Part shown: in pieces, positions 35,660 to 46,089 of the stretch
Position numbering within the stretch: the stretch's first letter is position 1
Layout of the letters: every line of letters begins with the position of its first letter
DNA from: Paralvinella palmiformis
Taxonomy: Eukaryota; Annelida; Polychaeta; Terebellida; Alvinellidae
Direction of reading: 5' to 3'
Assembly (NCBI GenBank): GCA_025642065.1
Contig: JAODUP010000347.1
Coordinates: 317,501 to 381,500, forward strand
Length of the DNA stretch: 64,000 nucleotides
Made by a program: the position numbers and the translations under genes
The notes under the pieces: model-generated
The model's database searches: none
Seen by the model: the letters and a program-made list of their open reading frames with translations, nothing else
Told to the model about the DNA's origin: nothing

Positions 35660-36006
35660 CGCATTCGTAAATAGATGCTTGTGTGTCTTAAGGTATCCAA
35701 TAGTGGCCATATATATTATTATCTATCCTATAGGAGAACGGGACAAAGAAGATCTATATTTATAACAGAATGTTTATGACAGACAGAATTGACAGAGTAA
35801 GATGGCACATTGATATCTTGGAAGGTATCGTCGACGCTCACATCTTGGAATACGCCTACACGCCAGAGACGTGGCATTTTATGAGGCCACTGATAAAATT
35901 ACTATATCCGAACAATGTTACCATATCGTGGTGTGATGACTTCGCGGATAAAATGTACCAACTTAATATTACTTGCCGCTCGGGCATAGATAATGAGATA
36001 TATTAG
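33629..36006 (+). CDS. Predicted type II membrane glycosyltransferase (GT-A-like), copy 2
   Basis: Four exons, 33629-34184, 34689-34876, 34956-35129 and 35734-36006, with GT-AG junctions and phases 1, 0 and 0, giving 396 aa. Residues 13-31 form one hydrophobic segment (FCFILVAIPCLLLVIN) after a short basic N-terminus, so a Golgi/ER type II protein is likely. The lumenal part begins TCNEFGDNKICQYG. LPLSAMAWNRIGYDSLIYIIG looks like the first strand and helix of a nucleotide-sugar fold. Exon 2 carries ITADADIWPVN; DAD is the expected metal/nucleotide-sugar DXD. Exon 3 has GGQGWFIDQGMIS and exon 4 has conserved VDAH and a terminal NITC. Conserved Cys and NxS/T sites fit a secreted lumenal domain. 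Start: an ATG 10 bases upstream opens only a 6-codon frame; the anchor supports 33629. Donor, acceptor and reaction are unknown. I cannot name the CAZy family. The gene is apparently intact. Confidence 0.85.
34260..34306. repeat. (CT)n microsatellite in intron 1 of copy 2
   Basis: CT run ending in TGTGTGTG, 75 bases after the exon 1 donor. Confidence 0.95.
35314..35345. repeat. (TA)n microsatellite in intron 3 of copy 2
   Basis: Uninterrupted TA run. Confidence 0.95.
35607..35659. repeat. (GT)n microsatellite in intron 3 of copy 2
   Basis: Uninterrupted GT run about 75 bases upstream of the exon 4 acceptor. Confidence 0.95.
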
Positions 36007-36224
36007 GACTTGATTAAGGCTGTCATCAGTCGGAAATACTATGCTGTACGTGGTGCCCGAAGGAAGAATGCGATAGACGTCCGTGGGCGTGTCATGTAAT
36101 CGTATATAACTCTGTTTTCTCCTTATTTTGACGTTCTTTTCGTGTACACCTTACTAGTTTGTTGTTCTGTATTTTAATGTTTAGTCAGCCATAATTATAT
36201 TTGCAGAATGACACATAAACACAC

Positions 36225-36225
36225 A

Positions 36226-36263
<38 letters not shown>

Positions 36264-36290
36264 ACACACAGAGGGGGAGGGAGGGAGAGC
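36225..36290. repeat. (CA)n/(GA)n microsatellite 3' of copy 2
   Basis: Short CA runs flank a GA run; a GGGAGGGAGGGAG run follows. Confidence 0.9.
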
Positions 36291-36369
36291 TGTGTGCATA
36301 ATAGTCCTAAACTAGTAAATAATCTAGTAATTTTAATTGACACCATATACTGGCACAGCTGTATAAAAT

Positions 36370-39180
36370 GTAATTATTGGTCTTATTAATTGTCAGTCGA
36401 TCAGTAATAAATCTGATGAAATATCTGATGTTGTTAAGGATATGGATCTTGATGCTCTTGTCATTACAGAGACTTGGCTGACTGGTAATGTTTCAGACCA
36501 GAAAATTGTTGGTGATGTGTGAAGTGTGAAACCGATTACACCCCACTAAGAACAATGGCCTGAAAGTAGCAGATTTCTTCAAGGAATTTTCGGGATTTGT
36601 TGACTCTCTTGCTACCAACAGTGGTCATCGGTTGATCTTAGGTGATTTCAATATACATTGGGATTGCCAGAGGAATGCAGATACCAAACAACTAGCTGAC
36701 ATTCTTAGATCTGCCAATCTCAGGCAGCATGTCCAAGAAAGAACACACAGATATGGTCACATCTTAGATCTTGTCATCTCTCGTGATGATGACAATTTGA
36801 TTAAGGTGTGTGTCTGTGTCTTTCATGCTCTCTGATCAGTTCCTTGTTAACATTAATGTATCTTTACAAAAACAATCTGTTTCAGCTAAAGTTATTTCAT
36901 ATAGAAGATATAAGTCAATTGACAAGGAGGCTTTTCTTGCTGATGTGTGAGTCTCTTCTCTGGTTTTGGATCCACCGTGGATCATCTGGTGGATCTCTAC
37001 GATAGTACATTGAGAGACATTGTAGATGAACATGCACCTTTAAGGACAAAGGAAATGCCAAGCAGACCAATGCTTCCATGGTACAATAAGAACATACAGG
37101 CTGCAAAGAGACCCAGAAGGTATTGTGAGCGACTGTGGATAAGGGCCAGTTTGTGCGTTCATTTTGAAATGTTCAAAGTCAGTAAAATTATTGTTAAAAT
37201 ACCCTTGCCTCTGCTAAATCTGAATATTATAATAAAAAGATGAAAGCATCAAAGGGAAATCAAAGGACTGTTTTCAGTGTTGTGAATAAAGTATTACATA
37301 AAAGTCAAACTGTCCTTCCAAATAATATCAACTCAGATAAAGATATGGCCCATTGTTTTAATAACTTCTTCTGTCAAAAAATATTAAATATACATAGTGG
37401 GTTCCAGTCCAGCACCTTATTACAGGGTAAGCCATTGGTAGAAGAGTCCTGCATATCCGTGATGGATACATTTGAGCCTTTTACAGAGACTGAAATTAGA
37501 CAGTTGCTGAAAAAGTCATCTAATGCTTTCTGTCCAGTTGACCCTATGCCTACATGGCTTGTGAAAGATTGTCTGGATGTTCTGATAAGCCCAATTACAA
37601 ATATAGTTAATAAATCGTTAGCTCTGGGTGTTTTCCTAAGATCCATGAAAGCTGCCCTTGTAAAACCATTAATAAAAAAAACCACTATGGACTGTAATAT
37701 TATAAACAATTACAGCCCTGTTTCAAATCTTACATTTTTATCTAAAGTTATAGAAAAGGCAGTTGCTTTCCATCTAAACAAATATTTAATCAATAATAAC
37801 GTTAATGAATCACTACAGTTTGCCTATAAAAGTGGTCATAGCACTGAAATAGCCTTGGTTCGAGTGAAAAGTGATATTATGATGTCAATTGATCAAGGTA
37901 AGCCAGTAATACTTGTTCTTCTGGACCTGTCTGCTGCATTTGATAAAGTTGACCATAATGTACTTTTCTCTAGGTTAAAAGACATGTTTGGTCTGTCAGG
38001 TAGAGTACTTGAACGGTTTAGATCCTATCTGGAACAACACTCCCAGAGAGTGTCTGTTCATGGTATTTTATCTGACATTCAGTTTTTGTTATCTGGTGTA
38101 CCACATGGTTCAGTTCTTGGTCCTCTGGTTTTCAAAATGTATACCCGTCCTCTTGGGATCATTGCGCAGCAATATGGGATTAAATATCACTTGTATGCGA
38201 TGACACACAGCTGTATATATCACTAGATCCTGACAATGAGTTAAATTTCTCCTCTTCCTTGAAGAATTTAGAACATTGTATTGCTGATATTCGGCTATGG
38301 ATGACTAAAAATCTTCTAAAACTAAATGATAATAAAACAAATATTTTATATTTGGCATCACCAAATTGTGTTAAATCCCTAAAGACACCAGCATTACAGA
38401 TGGGTGCATCTTCGATTACCCCTAATGGGTCTGTAAAAAATCTAGGGGTTATTTTTGACCAATGTATTAACATGCATGAACATATCACAACAGTATGCCG
38501 AGATGCCTACTACCATCTTAAGAACATCCAGTTTAAAAGCATTCTTGACACAAGAAGCACTTGTAATTGTAGTCCACACCTTTGTTACATCTGGTATTGA
38601 CTATTGTAACTCCCTGTTGTATGGCATATCTGATTATAACATTATTCGCCTTCATCGAATTCAGAATAGGGCAGCTCGCATTATAACAGAAAATATGATC
38701 ATATCACCCCAATTCTTCAAAAACTACATTGGCTACCTGTTACACAGCGTATCCATTTCAAGATTCTGTTAATAACTTATAAATCTATTAATGATATGGC
38801 GCCAGAATACCTGTGTGAACTGGTTTCCATTAGAAAGTCATCCCGAAAACTCATGTCATCCAGTCAGATACTATTGCAGGTGCCAGTGTCTCGGCTCAAG
38901 TCACATGGTTATGTGCGTTTAGTGTTGCAGCTCCCACTTTCTGGAATAGGTAACCGGGAGATACTAGAAATGCGTCGTCTCTTGAAAATTTTAAATCTCT
39001 TCTAAAAGCACACCTATTTAAGGTCACTTTCACAGATAAATAATTATTATCTTTTAAATCATTACAGGGTTTTTACAGACATATAATTTGGGGTATTATT
39101 ATATTACATATTATTTGTGCAGCGCCTTTGAATGGCTCCTGCTAGTAAGGGCGCTTTATTAAATATACATTATTATTATT
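36370..39180 (+). pseudogene. L2/CR1-like LINE, frameshifted
   Basis: The endonuclease start GLINCQSISNKSDEI and ALVITETWL (36375-36485) is followed by a deletion, then RLILGDFNIHWD (36630). A 328-codon open frame (37240-38226) covers RT motifs: DPMPTWLVKDCLD, NYSPVSNLTFLSKVIEKAV, VILVLLDLSAAFDKVDHNVL, and LSGVPHGSVLGPLVF. It ends where YADD should be: TATGCGATGAC at 38194-38204 lacks one base, giving YAMT. Frame 2 resumes DDTQLY. Further shifts occur near 38530 (HLKNIQ) and 38700, before the HWLPV-like and YLCELVSIRKSS C-terminal blocks. The 3' end is an ATT-rich tail near 39165-39180. The element is inactive and fills the spacer between glycosyltransferase copies 2 and 3. Confidence 0.85.
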
Positions 39181-39189
39181 ACATCTGTA

Positions 39190-39515
39190 TGTTTGGTATT
39201 TCGCGGTATATCCCAAGGCTGTCGCTTATTAAGCACGACCTCCATGTTGGAGTGGTTGAGATCTCCTCCCCTACTACTCACAGGGGAGAAATACGGAAAG
39301 ATGGAGCCGAAATACCCTGAGGATGGTCACTGCCAGAGTGTTTTATATTCTCTGGGGGGTTCACGTCCCCCTTTATTTTTAATAAACGAGTGGAGACGGC
39401 AACGCCCTGTAACGTGGTCTGCCACCCACGATGTTGTGAGCCTAGAAATTTCGAAAAGTTTCGATCTCTTGACCAAGTGCCGGGTGCTTAACCGCTAGCC
39501 CACCAGAGCTCACTA
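39190..39515 (-). repeat. Possible tRNA-derived SINE, minus orientation
   Basis: The reverse complement begins GCTCTGGTGGGCTAGCGGTT followed by AAGCACCCGG and AGAGATCGAAAC, giving A-box and weak B-box spacing. A body containing GGGGGACGTGAACC follows. It lies directly 3' of the LINE tail. Boundaries are uncertain. Confidence 0.4.
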
Positions 39516-39982
39516 GTTATATCTGTAATTGTCTCGTACGATTTAAATACTAGTATAGCCTGATGTTGTTTATTACGTACGCAGAATCATGCTCATCTGC
39601 AATTGTAACACTAACGGGGAGTTCTGCTTCATTTAAGGCCTATTATGGACCCGTATAACCATGGCCACATTCATATGTTACACGAGACGTACACCACACG
39701 GCCATGAACCATCTGAGGCCCTTATCCACGTTGAAATGTCAAAATACGATTTTCCACTTTAACTGGGCAATTCAAAATGATCGAGTTGATTTAGATAGCA
39801 ATAAATCAATTATCCTGACACGAGAAGTGCTTTAATAAACTTTTTCAAATCGAAACGGCACAAACACATTGGATAGCGTTGATAGTTGTCATGTTTATAA
39901 CTCTTCCGCCACGTATATGATTCCCGGAGTGGAGGAACACAAAAACACCAAGAATCTTACGGCACCTGATGGCTCGCAAAGG

Positions 39983-41378
39983 ATGGAGAAGACGCAATTT
40001 ACGACACATTTAAAAGCGATAGGCGCCATCCTTTTTGCCGTTTCCCTTCTGTATCTTGCGTTGGTGATGAATTCGACAAAGAAGGGCTACACCATTTCAA
40101 CGTCGTCGTCGGTAAACGCCTTCCGAGTTAGAGGAGCGGCATCATCGGGATTGATTGATTCCGGATCAAAGACAATGACGACGACGACGACGTGCAACGA
40201 CATCGACGAACACCGGATCTGTCAATACGGCACCATACGTCCGGGTCACAAGTACGCCGTATACGGGTCTTCGCTGTTTGACCAGCCCAGCAGCATCAAC
40301 TACTGCTTTGATTTACCACTAAGCGCCATGGCCTGGAATAGGATAGGTTTTGATAGTTTGGTATATGTCGTCGGCCGATACGAGCGGTGCGACAAATCCT
40401 CGCGAATCCGTTCTATCATGGATACGCTTATGGCGCAGGAATACGTCGTTTTGTTAGTAATAGAAGGATTCAGAGCGAATAATTCAGTTACAGTAGGTCA
40501 GGTACTCAGGTTGTTTGGGTATTCGTTTGTTCAACGAGTAGAAAATTTATCAGGTAAGCACTTCTTTCAAAAATACAGAATGCGGACAAAGACATTAAGC
40601 CTTGCACACCAGTTGCATCAGTAGCCATATATATGTTATGGCTATTAAGAACTTTTAGGAACCAAGATTTACCAAAATTATGACATCCCTTTTAAAATAA
40701 TCCTTGAACTTATTTAATTTGGTATGTTTTATCATTAACTACAGCCTGGCAGGACACGTACATCATAACAGCAGATGCCGACATTTGGCCGGTGAACGAA
40801 ACATTCTTTGACCTTCCTCCGGGAAAAGAGATACTACACGGAGACATCAGTGATAGTCCTGAACCAGATGTCAACAACCCAACTAATGCTCCACTTTCGT
40901 TTGTCGGCATGAGAGTCAAAACCTGGATAGAGGTATGTTGGTGTTCGCTTCTTCTCTTCCTGAAATCAAAGTCAACTTTAGGGGGGCGAGCCTCGGGTTT
41001 TTGTTTTGTCGAGGTGACTGTTGTATATCATAGCGTGGGGGCCTTGCGGCGTTTTGATGCTAGATGCACTATTCTTTGTTCCATCCGTTTTTAGGTGATG
41101 TCGTACTTCGGATTGTACGCAATACCAACAACATCGAAACAGCTTTTATGGTACTTCGCCACGGCCTATAACCAAGCTTCGGTCGAGAACGTTCAACATG
41201 GCGGATACGGATGGTTTATGGATCAAGCAATGATAAGCGAACGAATACAAAAGTGGAAATTGCAGGTACTTAGTGCCAGTCAATGCATTTAGTATTAAAA
41301 AAAATCAATATCACAGATCAGTGCTAGTGCAGTGTATATCTATTTTTTACAACAACCAAATTAATAAATTGCCATTTC

Positions 41379-41412
<34 letters not shown>

Positions 41413-41696
41413 AGTGTTTATTTTTATTGACTGATACTGCATTTTAGGCGAATGGCACGAAGAGGATTTATATCTACAAGAGGACGTACAATACAGACAG
41501 ATTGGACAGGGTGGCATGGCGACCTGAATCGTTAGACGGCCTCGTTGACGTTCACCTTTTAAATCACATATATATGCCAGAAACATGGAAGCTTATAAGG
41601 CCGGTTATAGTAATGTTATACAAGGATAATGCTACCACCGTGTCGTGGTGTGATAGTTATGCCGAAACGATCTATTACAATAATATCACTTGCTGA
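39983..41696 (+). CDS. Predicted type II membrane glycosyltransferase (GT-A-like), copy 3
   Basis: Exons 39983-40553, 40745-40932, 41095-41265 and 41448-41696 (TGA), GT-AG, phases 1, 0 and 0, giving 392 aa. The frame is open upstream to 39869 but without a homologous N-terminus. ATG 39983 (MEKTQFTTHLKAIG) aligns with the start of copy 2; ATG 39917 is an alternative that adds 22 residues. The anchor is AILFAVSLLYLALVMN. The stem has a run of Thr (TMTTTTTCND) from an ACG repeat. Catalytic-type motifs are ITADADIWPVN, HGDIS, GGYGWFMDQAMIS, VDVH and terminal NITC. Four Cys in exon 1 match copies 1 and 2, but the paired exon 3 Cys (SSCE in copies 1 and 2) is replaced (ASVE). Introns are shorter than in the other copies. 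AATAAA lies 24 bases after the stop. It is apparently intact; substrate unknown. Confidence 0.85.
41385..41408. repeat. (CA)n microsatellite in intron 3 of copy 3
   Basis: Uninterrupted CA run 40 bases upstream of the exon 4 acceptor. Confidence 0.9.
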
Positions 41697-41719
41697 CATT
41701 GTGACATATAGGTCGTCGG

Positions 41720-41725
41720 AATAAA
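41720..41725 (+). terminator. Polyadenylation signal AATAAA for copy 3
   Basis: Canonical hexamer 24 bases after the TGA; a second AATAAA is at 41879-41884. The very short 3' UTR implied makes the later site a reasonable alternative. Confidence 0.4.
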
Positions 41726-41794
41726 AACTCTTTCCATTTTAGTGACAACATATCACGGATGTGATCTATGATGACCGTGCATATTTCAGCAAGC

Positions 41795-41837
41795 TCACGC
41801 ACACGCACACACACACACACACACATACATAGAGAGA

Positions 41838-41876
<39 letters not shown>
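41795..41876. repeat. (CA)n/(GA)n compound microsatellite
   Basis: CA run, then ATAGAGAGAG with a long GA run, 3' of copy 3. Confidence 0.95.
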
Positions 41877-41877
<1 letters not shown>

Positions 41878-41999
41878 CAAATAAAAACTGTTTCAAGTTA
41901 AATGGGTTAGTGGTCAAACACATAATAACATCTCATTCTGATTTTTTGGTGTGGTTAGGACCGGAAATTAAAACATCCGCGTTCTTAGGTAAAATTAAG

Positions 42000-42690
42000 A
42001 GCAGTACATACTCGTCACAACAACAATAATAATAACAATAATAAACTTCTATAGAGCCAATATCCTTGAAAAGAATCGAGCTCAGTGGCGCACCTAGTAC
42101 AGGGTTTAGACAATCTCATAGTCAATGTACGATGCAAAATTCACCAACAAATGATCAGATGGAGTGAAAACTTAGGAAGGATAAGCAAGTCTGAAAAGGT
42201 CAGTTTTCAAATTGTGACGGAAAGAAACTATGGTATCTGATGACTTAACTTGTTCAGGGAGTGGGTTCTGGGAACAGACAGCAAGTGAAAACCAGATGAA
42301 CGGAGCTCTCTGGGCTTGGGTGTAAAGAAAGCACGGAAAATAGATACGAAGGTTCTCCGGAAGTAAAAGTTTGATAGGCGATGCAGAGTTTGAAAATGAG
42401 GGGAGATTAAATAGGGAGCCAATGAAGTGATTTCAGGAGTGGCGGCGTAGAATGAGACAACCGAGGTGACCGTGTGACAAATCTAGAGAGGCAATTCTGA
42501 ATACATTGAAGTTTGTCAATATCCCTAGGTACGATGTTATAAAGAAAAGAGCTGCAGTAACCAAGCCTACCAGCAACGAGTCCTGTAGCAATGGTTTGGT
42601 GACTGAAAGAGAAATGGATGTATAGCGACGAATACGGCGAAGGTCAGGAATATGATAGAAGCAGCAGCAACCTGTCAGAGAAATATGTTA
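42000..42690 (-). pseudogene. LINE reverse-transcriptase C-terminal fragment, minus strand
   Basis: Minus-strand frames read RDIDKLQCIQNCLSRFVTRS and STPLLKSLHWLP, then PRELRSSGFHLLSVPRTHS. These are the post-catalytic blocks of L2/CR1-type RTs (IQN.A.R.V; HWLPV; RQLRSS...L.VPR). An ATT/ATTG-rich tail lies at 42020-42045. It is 5'-truncated with frame changes. Confidence 0.6.
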
Positions 42691-42699
42691 ACCTCAAGG

Positions 42700-44135
42700 T
42701 AGCATATCATAATTTTAAGACTGAATCAAATTACTATTTACCATTCCCCCAAATAAAACAATTACGATTAGGGAACCGTGAATAGCAAGCGGCATTGTAC
42801 AGTAAAACAAAAATATACAAGATAAACTATTTAATTGCACAAACATGGAAATTCAAAATTGTCAACAGCCAGAAGCCACAAAAGGCATATATGTCATTAT
42901 CCAGTTCTATCTGCGCTAATTTTTTGGCAGAGTTGTGTACTGACGTCATCAACAATTTTCCGTACATGTTTGTGTAGTCATGGCAGGAAAACTCGTTATT
43001 ATTAGAATCAACTGAAAGGGGTACTGGCTATCAAATAATTGCGTTATATGTAACAACAAGAACATATCCTATAAACGCTTGATAACCGAATGTAAACAAA
43101 CAATCCATACCTACATGGTGAAATATAATAAATCCTTAAAACAAATAGTAAGCTGAGGTAACTGTCGTATAGCGGTGTATGTTCATTCAGAAGTGTACAT
43201 GTCTGCGTGTACACATCATAATGAAACAAAGCCAATTGAAGTCTGAGTGTTACTTATTCAGTGTTTCGGTATTATATATAGCATTGAGTACTCATGCGGA
43301 AACATTTATGCATTCACGTGGAACCATTAACTCTAAATGCATCATCTCACTGATTCAACGGCACCGTATGGTCACCCGACTCAGATAAAACTACTACACG
43401 TTGTTAAAGAAGCGCCATTCTCGTCGCCATTTGTCGAAGAAAAATTATAGTATTAATATAAGGACCATGTAATGAATCCAACCGAGGGAAGAAGGTTGAT
43501 CGGGTTTCATGTGCCGATTTTGATATTAACATTGAAAATGGGGATAGCATTAAATGCTACCCCTATTTAGCAGAACTAGCTAATCTGTATAAACTACCAG
43601 ACATCTATTTACATCCGGGAACTAGTAGACGTTGCAGGCAAACAGTAAATCGCATTTATGGAGACTGCAAATGTTATAATTAGTTGATAAATTGTAGAAA
43701 ACTATAAGCCTGAAATAGGAATTGTACTCAGTACCCGACAGGCGACGATTAACCTAGATTAGGTCAATGTCAGTATTATTAATGAGTTATAAAATTACTT
43801 TTTATATAATAAAATGTCCGATTGTGTGTGTGCGTTCAGTGGAACACGTGTCCGTGTTATTATAATATTGTTGTCATTGCTGACAGCGATTAAAATTAGT
43901 ATGTAAATGATTTAATGGGTGTTATACGTGACCATTAAGTGGTAGAGGCTGTGTAATAAATGCCAGCTGGTAACCACCAGTCATTAACAGGTTTTGTGTA
44001 ACTTTCACATGCCATGTTATAGATAACAAATGAACTTAATACCATTCATAAATATATATGTATCTCGGTTGATATGCATTCTTGTTGATGAAGAAAACAC
44101 AAAAAGAATTTCCTACCGGCCTACTGTTGTTGTAA
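42700..44135. other. Intergenic DNA, no gene recognised
   Basis: Short open frames only, without domains or consistent splice signals. Confidence 0.5.
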
Positions 44136-44139
44136 ATGT

Positions 44140-45740
44140 AAATGCGTAGCTTTATAATAATAATAATATGTGACATTTATAAGAACCTTACAAAATATTT
44201 ATTAACTTGGTCCGAGTTTTATCTGGTTTGGCAGCTCGTTCCACAGCTTGGGGGCTGTTTCTCGGAAGGATCTCTCTCCATACATTGGTGTGTGGCTTCT
44301 TGGTACCCTCAAAAGTTAATAGAACTCAGATCGGCGCATTCTCATTGGTATATAATTTTGGATCGTATCACTTAGATACAATGGTGCTGTTCCATCCGTG
44401 CAGCACAGTTCTGCAATCGCTGTATGTGGATGGTCAGTGAGAGGGGGATATTATATAACAATGCATTGCCATAGTCCCAATGGATAAATAATAAGGGCTT
44501 GGACTAATGTCTTGCAAGTCTCATCATTTATGTACTTACGAATAAGTCCTATATTTCTTAATTTCTTAACTGGACTTACATATAGAATTCACCTGCTTCT
44601 CCATTCTTAGAGTATTCTCTAATATAAGCCCTAGATTTCTTACAGACATGGAAGAATTTATATAACTGGATCCTGCCTTAATGCGAAGATTCTCAGTTTT
44701 CTTCACAGACTGCTAGGATGAGAAAATAGTGAATTCTATCTTGTCCTTATTCAATTTCAGCATGTTGCTGTTCATCCAAGTACTTATGTCATCAATACAA
44801 GCTTCAATTAAAGATGAAGTTTCATCCAATTTTTCACATGGCTTTAAAGTTATATACACCCTTGAATCATCGGCATAACTGTGATATTTAAAATTATGCC
44901 ATTTAATAATTTCACCAACTGGTTTGGTATACATACAGTAATTCTTTGGTCCTAATGCGGATTCCTGTGGTACCCCAAAAAGATGCCCTACATATGGCGA
45001 TGTTTTATCCGCCATTGAAAAACACCGAGTTCTGTCGGTGATGAAGGGCTTTATCCACTTAAGGCCTTTTTCTTGATCCCAAAGGAGAATTCTAAACGCT
45101 TCAGTAGAATTGAATAATCGATCACGTCGAAAGCTGCAGATAAATCAAGCATAATTAATACAGTCATGGATCCATCCTTCATCAAGAGCCTCAGCAATGT
45201 CACTGTGCACTTACAGCAGAGCAGTGTCTGCTGAATGACTGATAACTGTCATTGAGATCATTGTGCTCTAACTGTTCTTCTATACGCCTTGCTACTACCT
45301 TTTCAATAAATTTAGAGATGAAAGGAAGGTTAGAAATAGGACGATAATTTTTCATATCTTCATTATCCAACCCATATCTCGTAAGCAGCGGAGATATGAT
45401 GGCTCGTTTCAAACATAACAACACCACTGACTCATCCATTGACCTATTGACAATGGCTGTTATCAGTGGTAGAAGTTGATCCACACATTTCTTCAAAAGC
45501 CAATTGAGCAGTGGATCCAAGACACGTGACTTGTTCTAAGACCTGATTATTATCTCCTTGACCTCAACCTCAAAAGTTGGTCGAACAAATACGAACCTAT
45601 GCCCATTAAACATAATATTTGCATCCATGGAAATATTGCAGGTAGTATTTGGGATAATTCCTGATGATTATTGTTTTCCTCATGAAATAATTGCTGAACT
45701 TGTCCGCCAGGAGTTAAGCAGAGGTAAAATGTTACTTCCC
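44140..45740 (-). pseudogene. L2/CR1-like LINE, minus strand
   Basis: From 45740 downward the minus strand shows: a pre-RT block; PLLNWLLKKCVDQLLPLITA; NYRPISNLPFISKFIEKVVA (45350-45280); VLIMLDLSAAFDVIDYSILL (about 45160-45105); the catalytic YADDSRVYI (about 44890); and STWMNSNMLKLNKDK. The C-terminus is RSFRETAPKLWNELPNQIK (about 44275-44220). An AAT-rich tail sits at 44150-44170. It keeps YADD, unlike the copy at 38.2 kb, but has several frameshifts and stops (for example EQVTCLGS...AQLAF joined to another frame near 45510). Confidence 0.75.
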
Positions 45741-45744
45741 ATCG

Positions 45745-46015
45745 AGTAGCGCCCTATCAAGTTGGACAAGTGCTCTAAGGCACTTTACACAATTGTTATC
45801 CCTGGCTCAGACTTCAGACCTCAACTCCCAAGGAAGCATACAACGCATGCTGCCATTATAGGCGCACAGTGCTACTCTCTCACACACACATAGCCATCAC
45901 GTCCTGTCAGGTTCTCATTTCTGGTTGAGTGAACTAGTCGCCACATGACAGCATTGCAGCTCAGGAGCCTCCAAACCGCGACCCTTCGGTTTGGGCTATG
46001 ATTTTCGAGTAGGCA
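45745..46015. repeat. Dispersed repeat fragment (CACTTTACACAATTGTTA type)
   Basis: GTGCTCTAAGGCACTTTACA, CAATTGTTATCCCTGGCTCA, CAGACCTCAACTCCCAAGG and AGTGCTACTCTCTCACACAC form a block that I recognise as resembling a dispersed repeat of marine invertebrates. No coding content is seen. Confidence 0.4.
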
Positions 46016-46089
46016 TCTTATGTTCGTTTATTTAAGTTCTTCTCGTTCGCTTGTTGACTGACTACACGTTGAGGCTAGCAGTTATTATG

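Noticed and set aside
37374..37709. 111-codon minus-strand frame
   Set aside because: It is the antisense shadow of the LINE reverse-transcriptase frame.
39869..39982. Upstream extension of glycosyltransferase copy 3
   Set aside because: The open frame begins at TTG, has no counterpart in copy 2, and the Met at 39983 aligns with the start of copy 2. The ATG at 39917 cannot be fully excluded.
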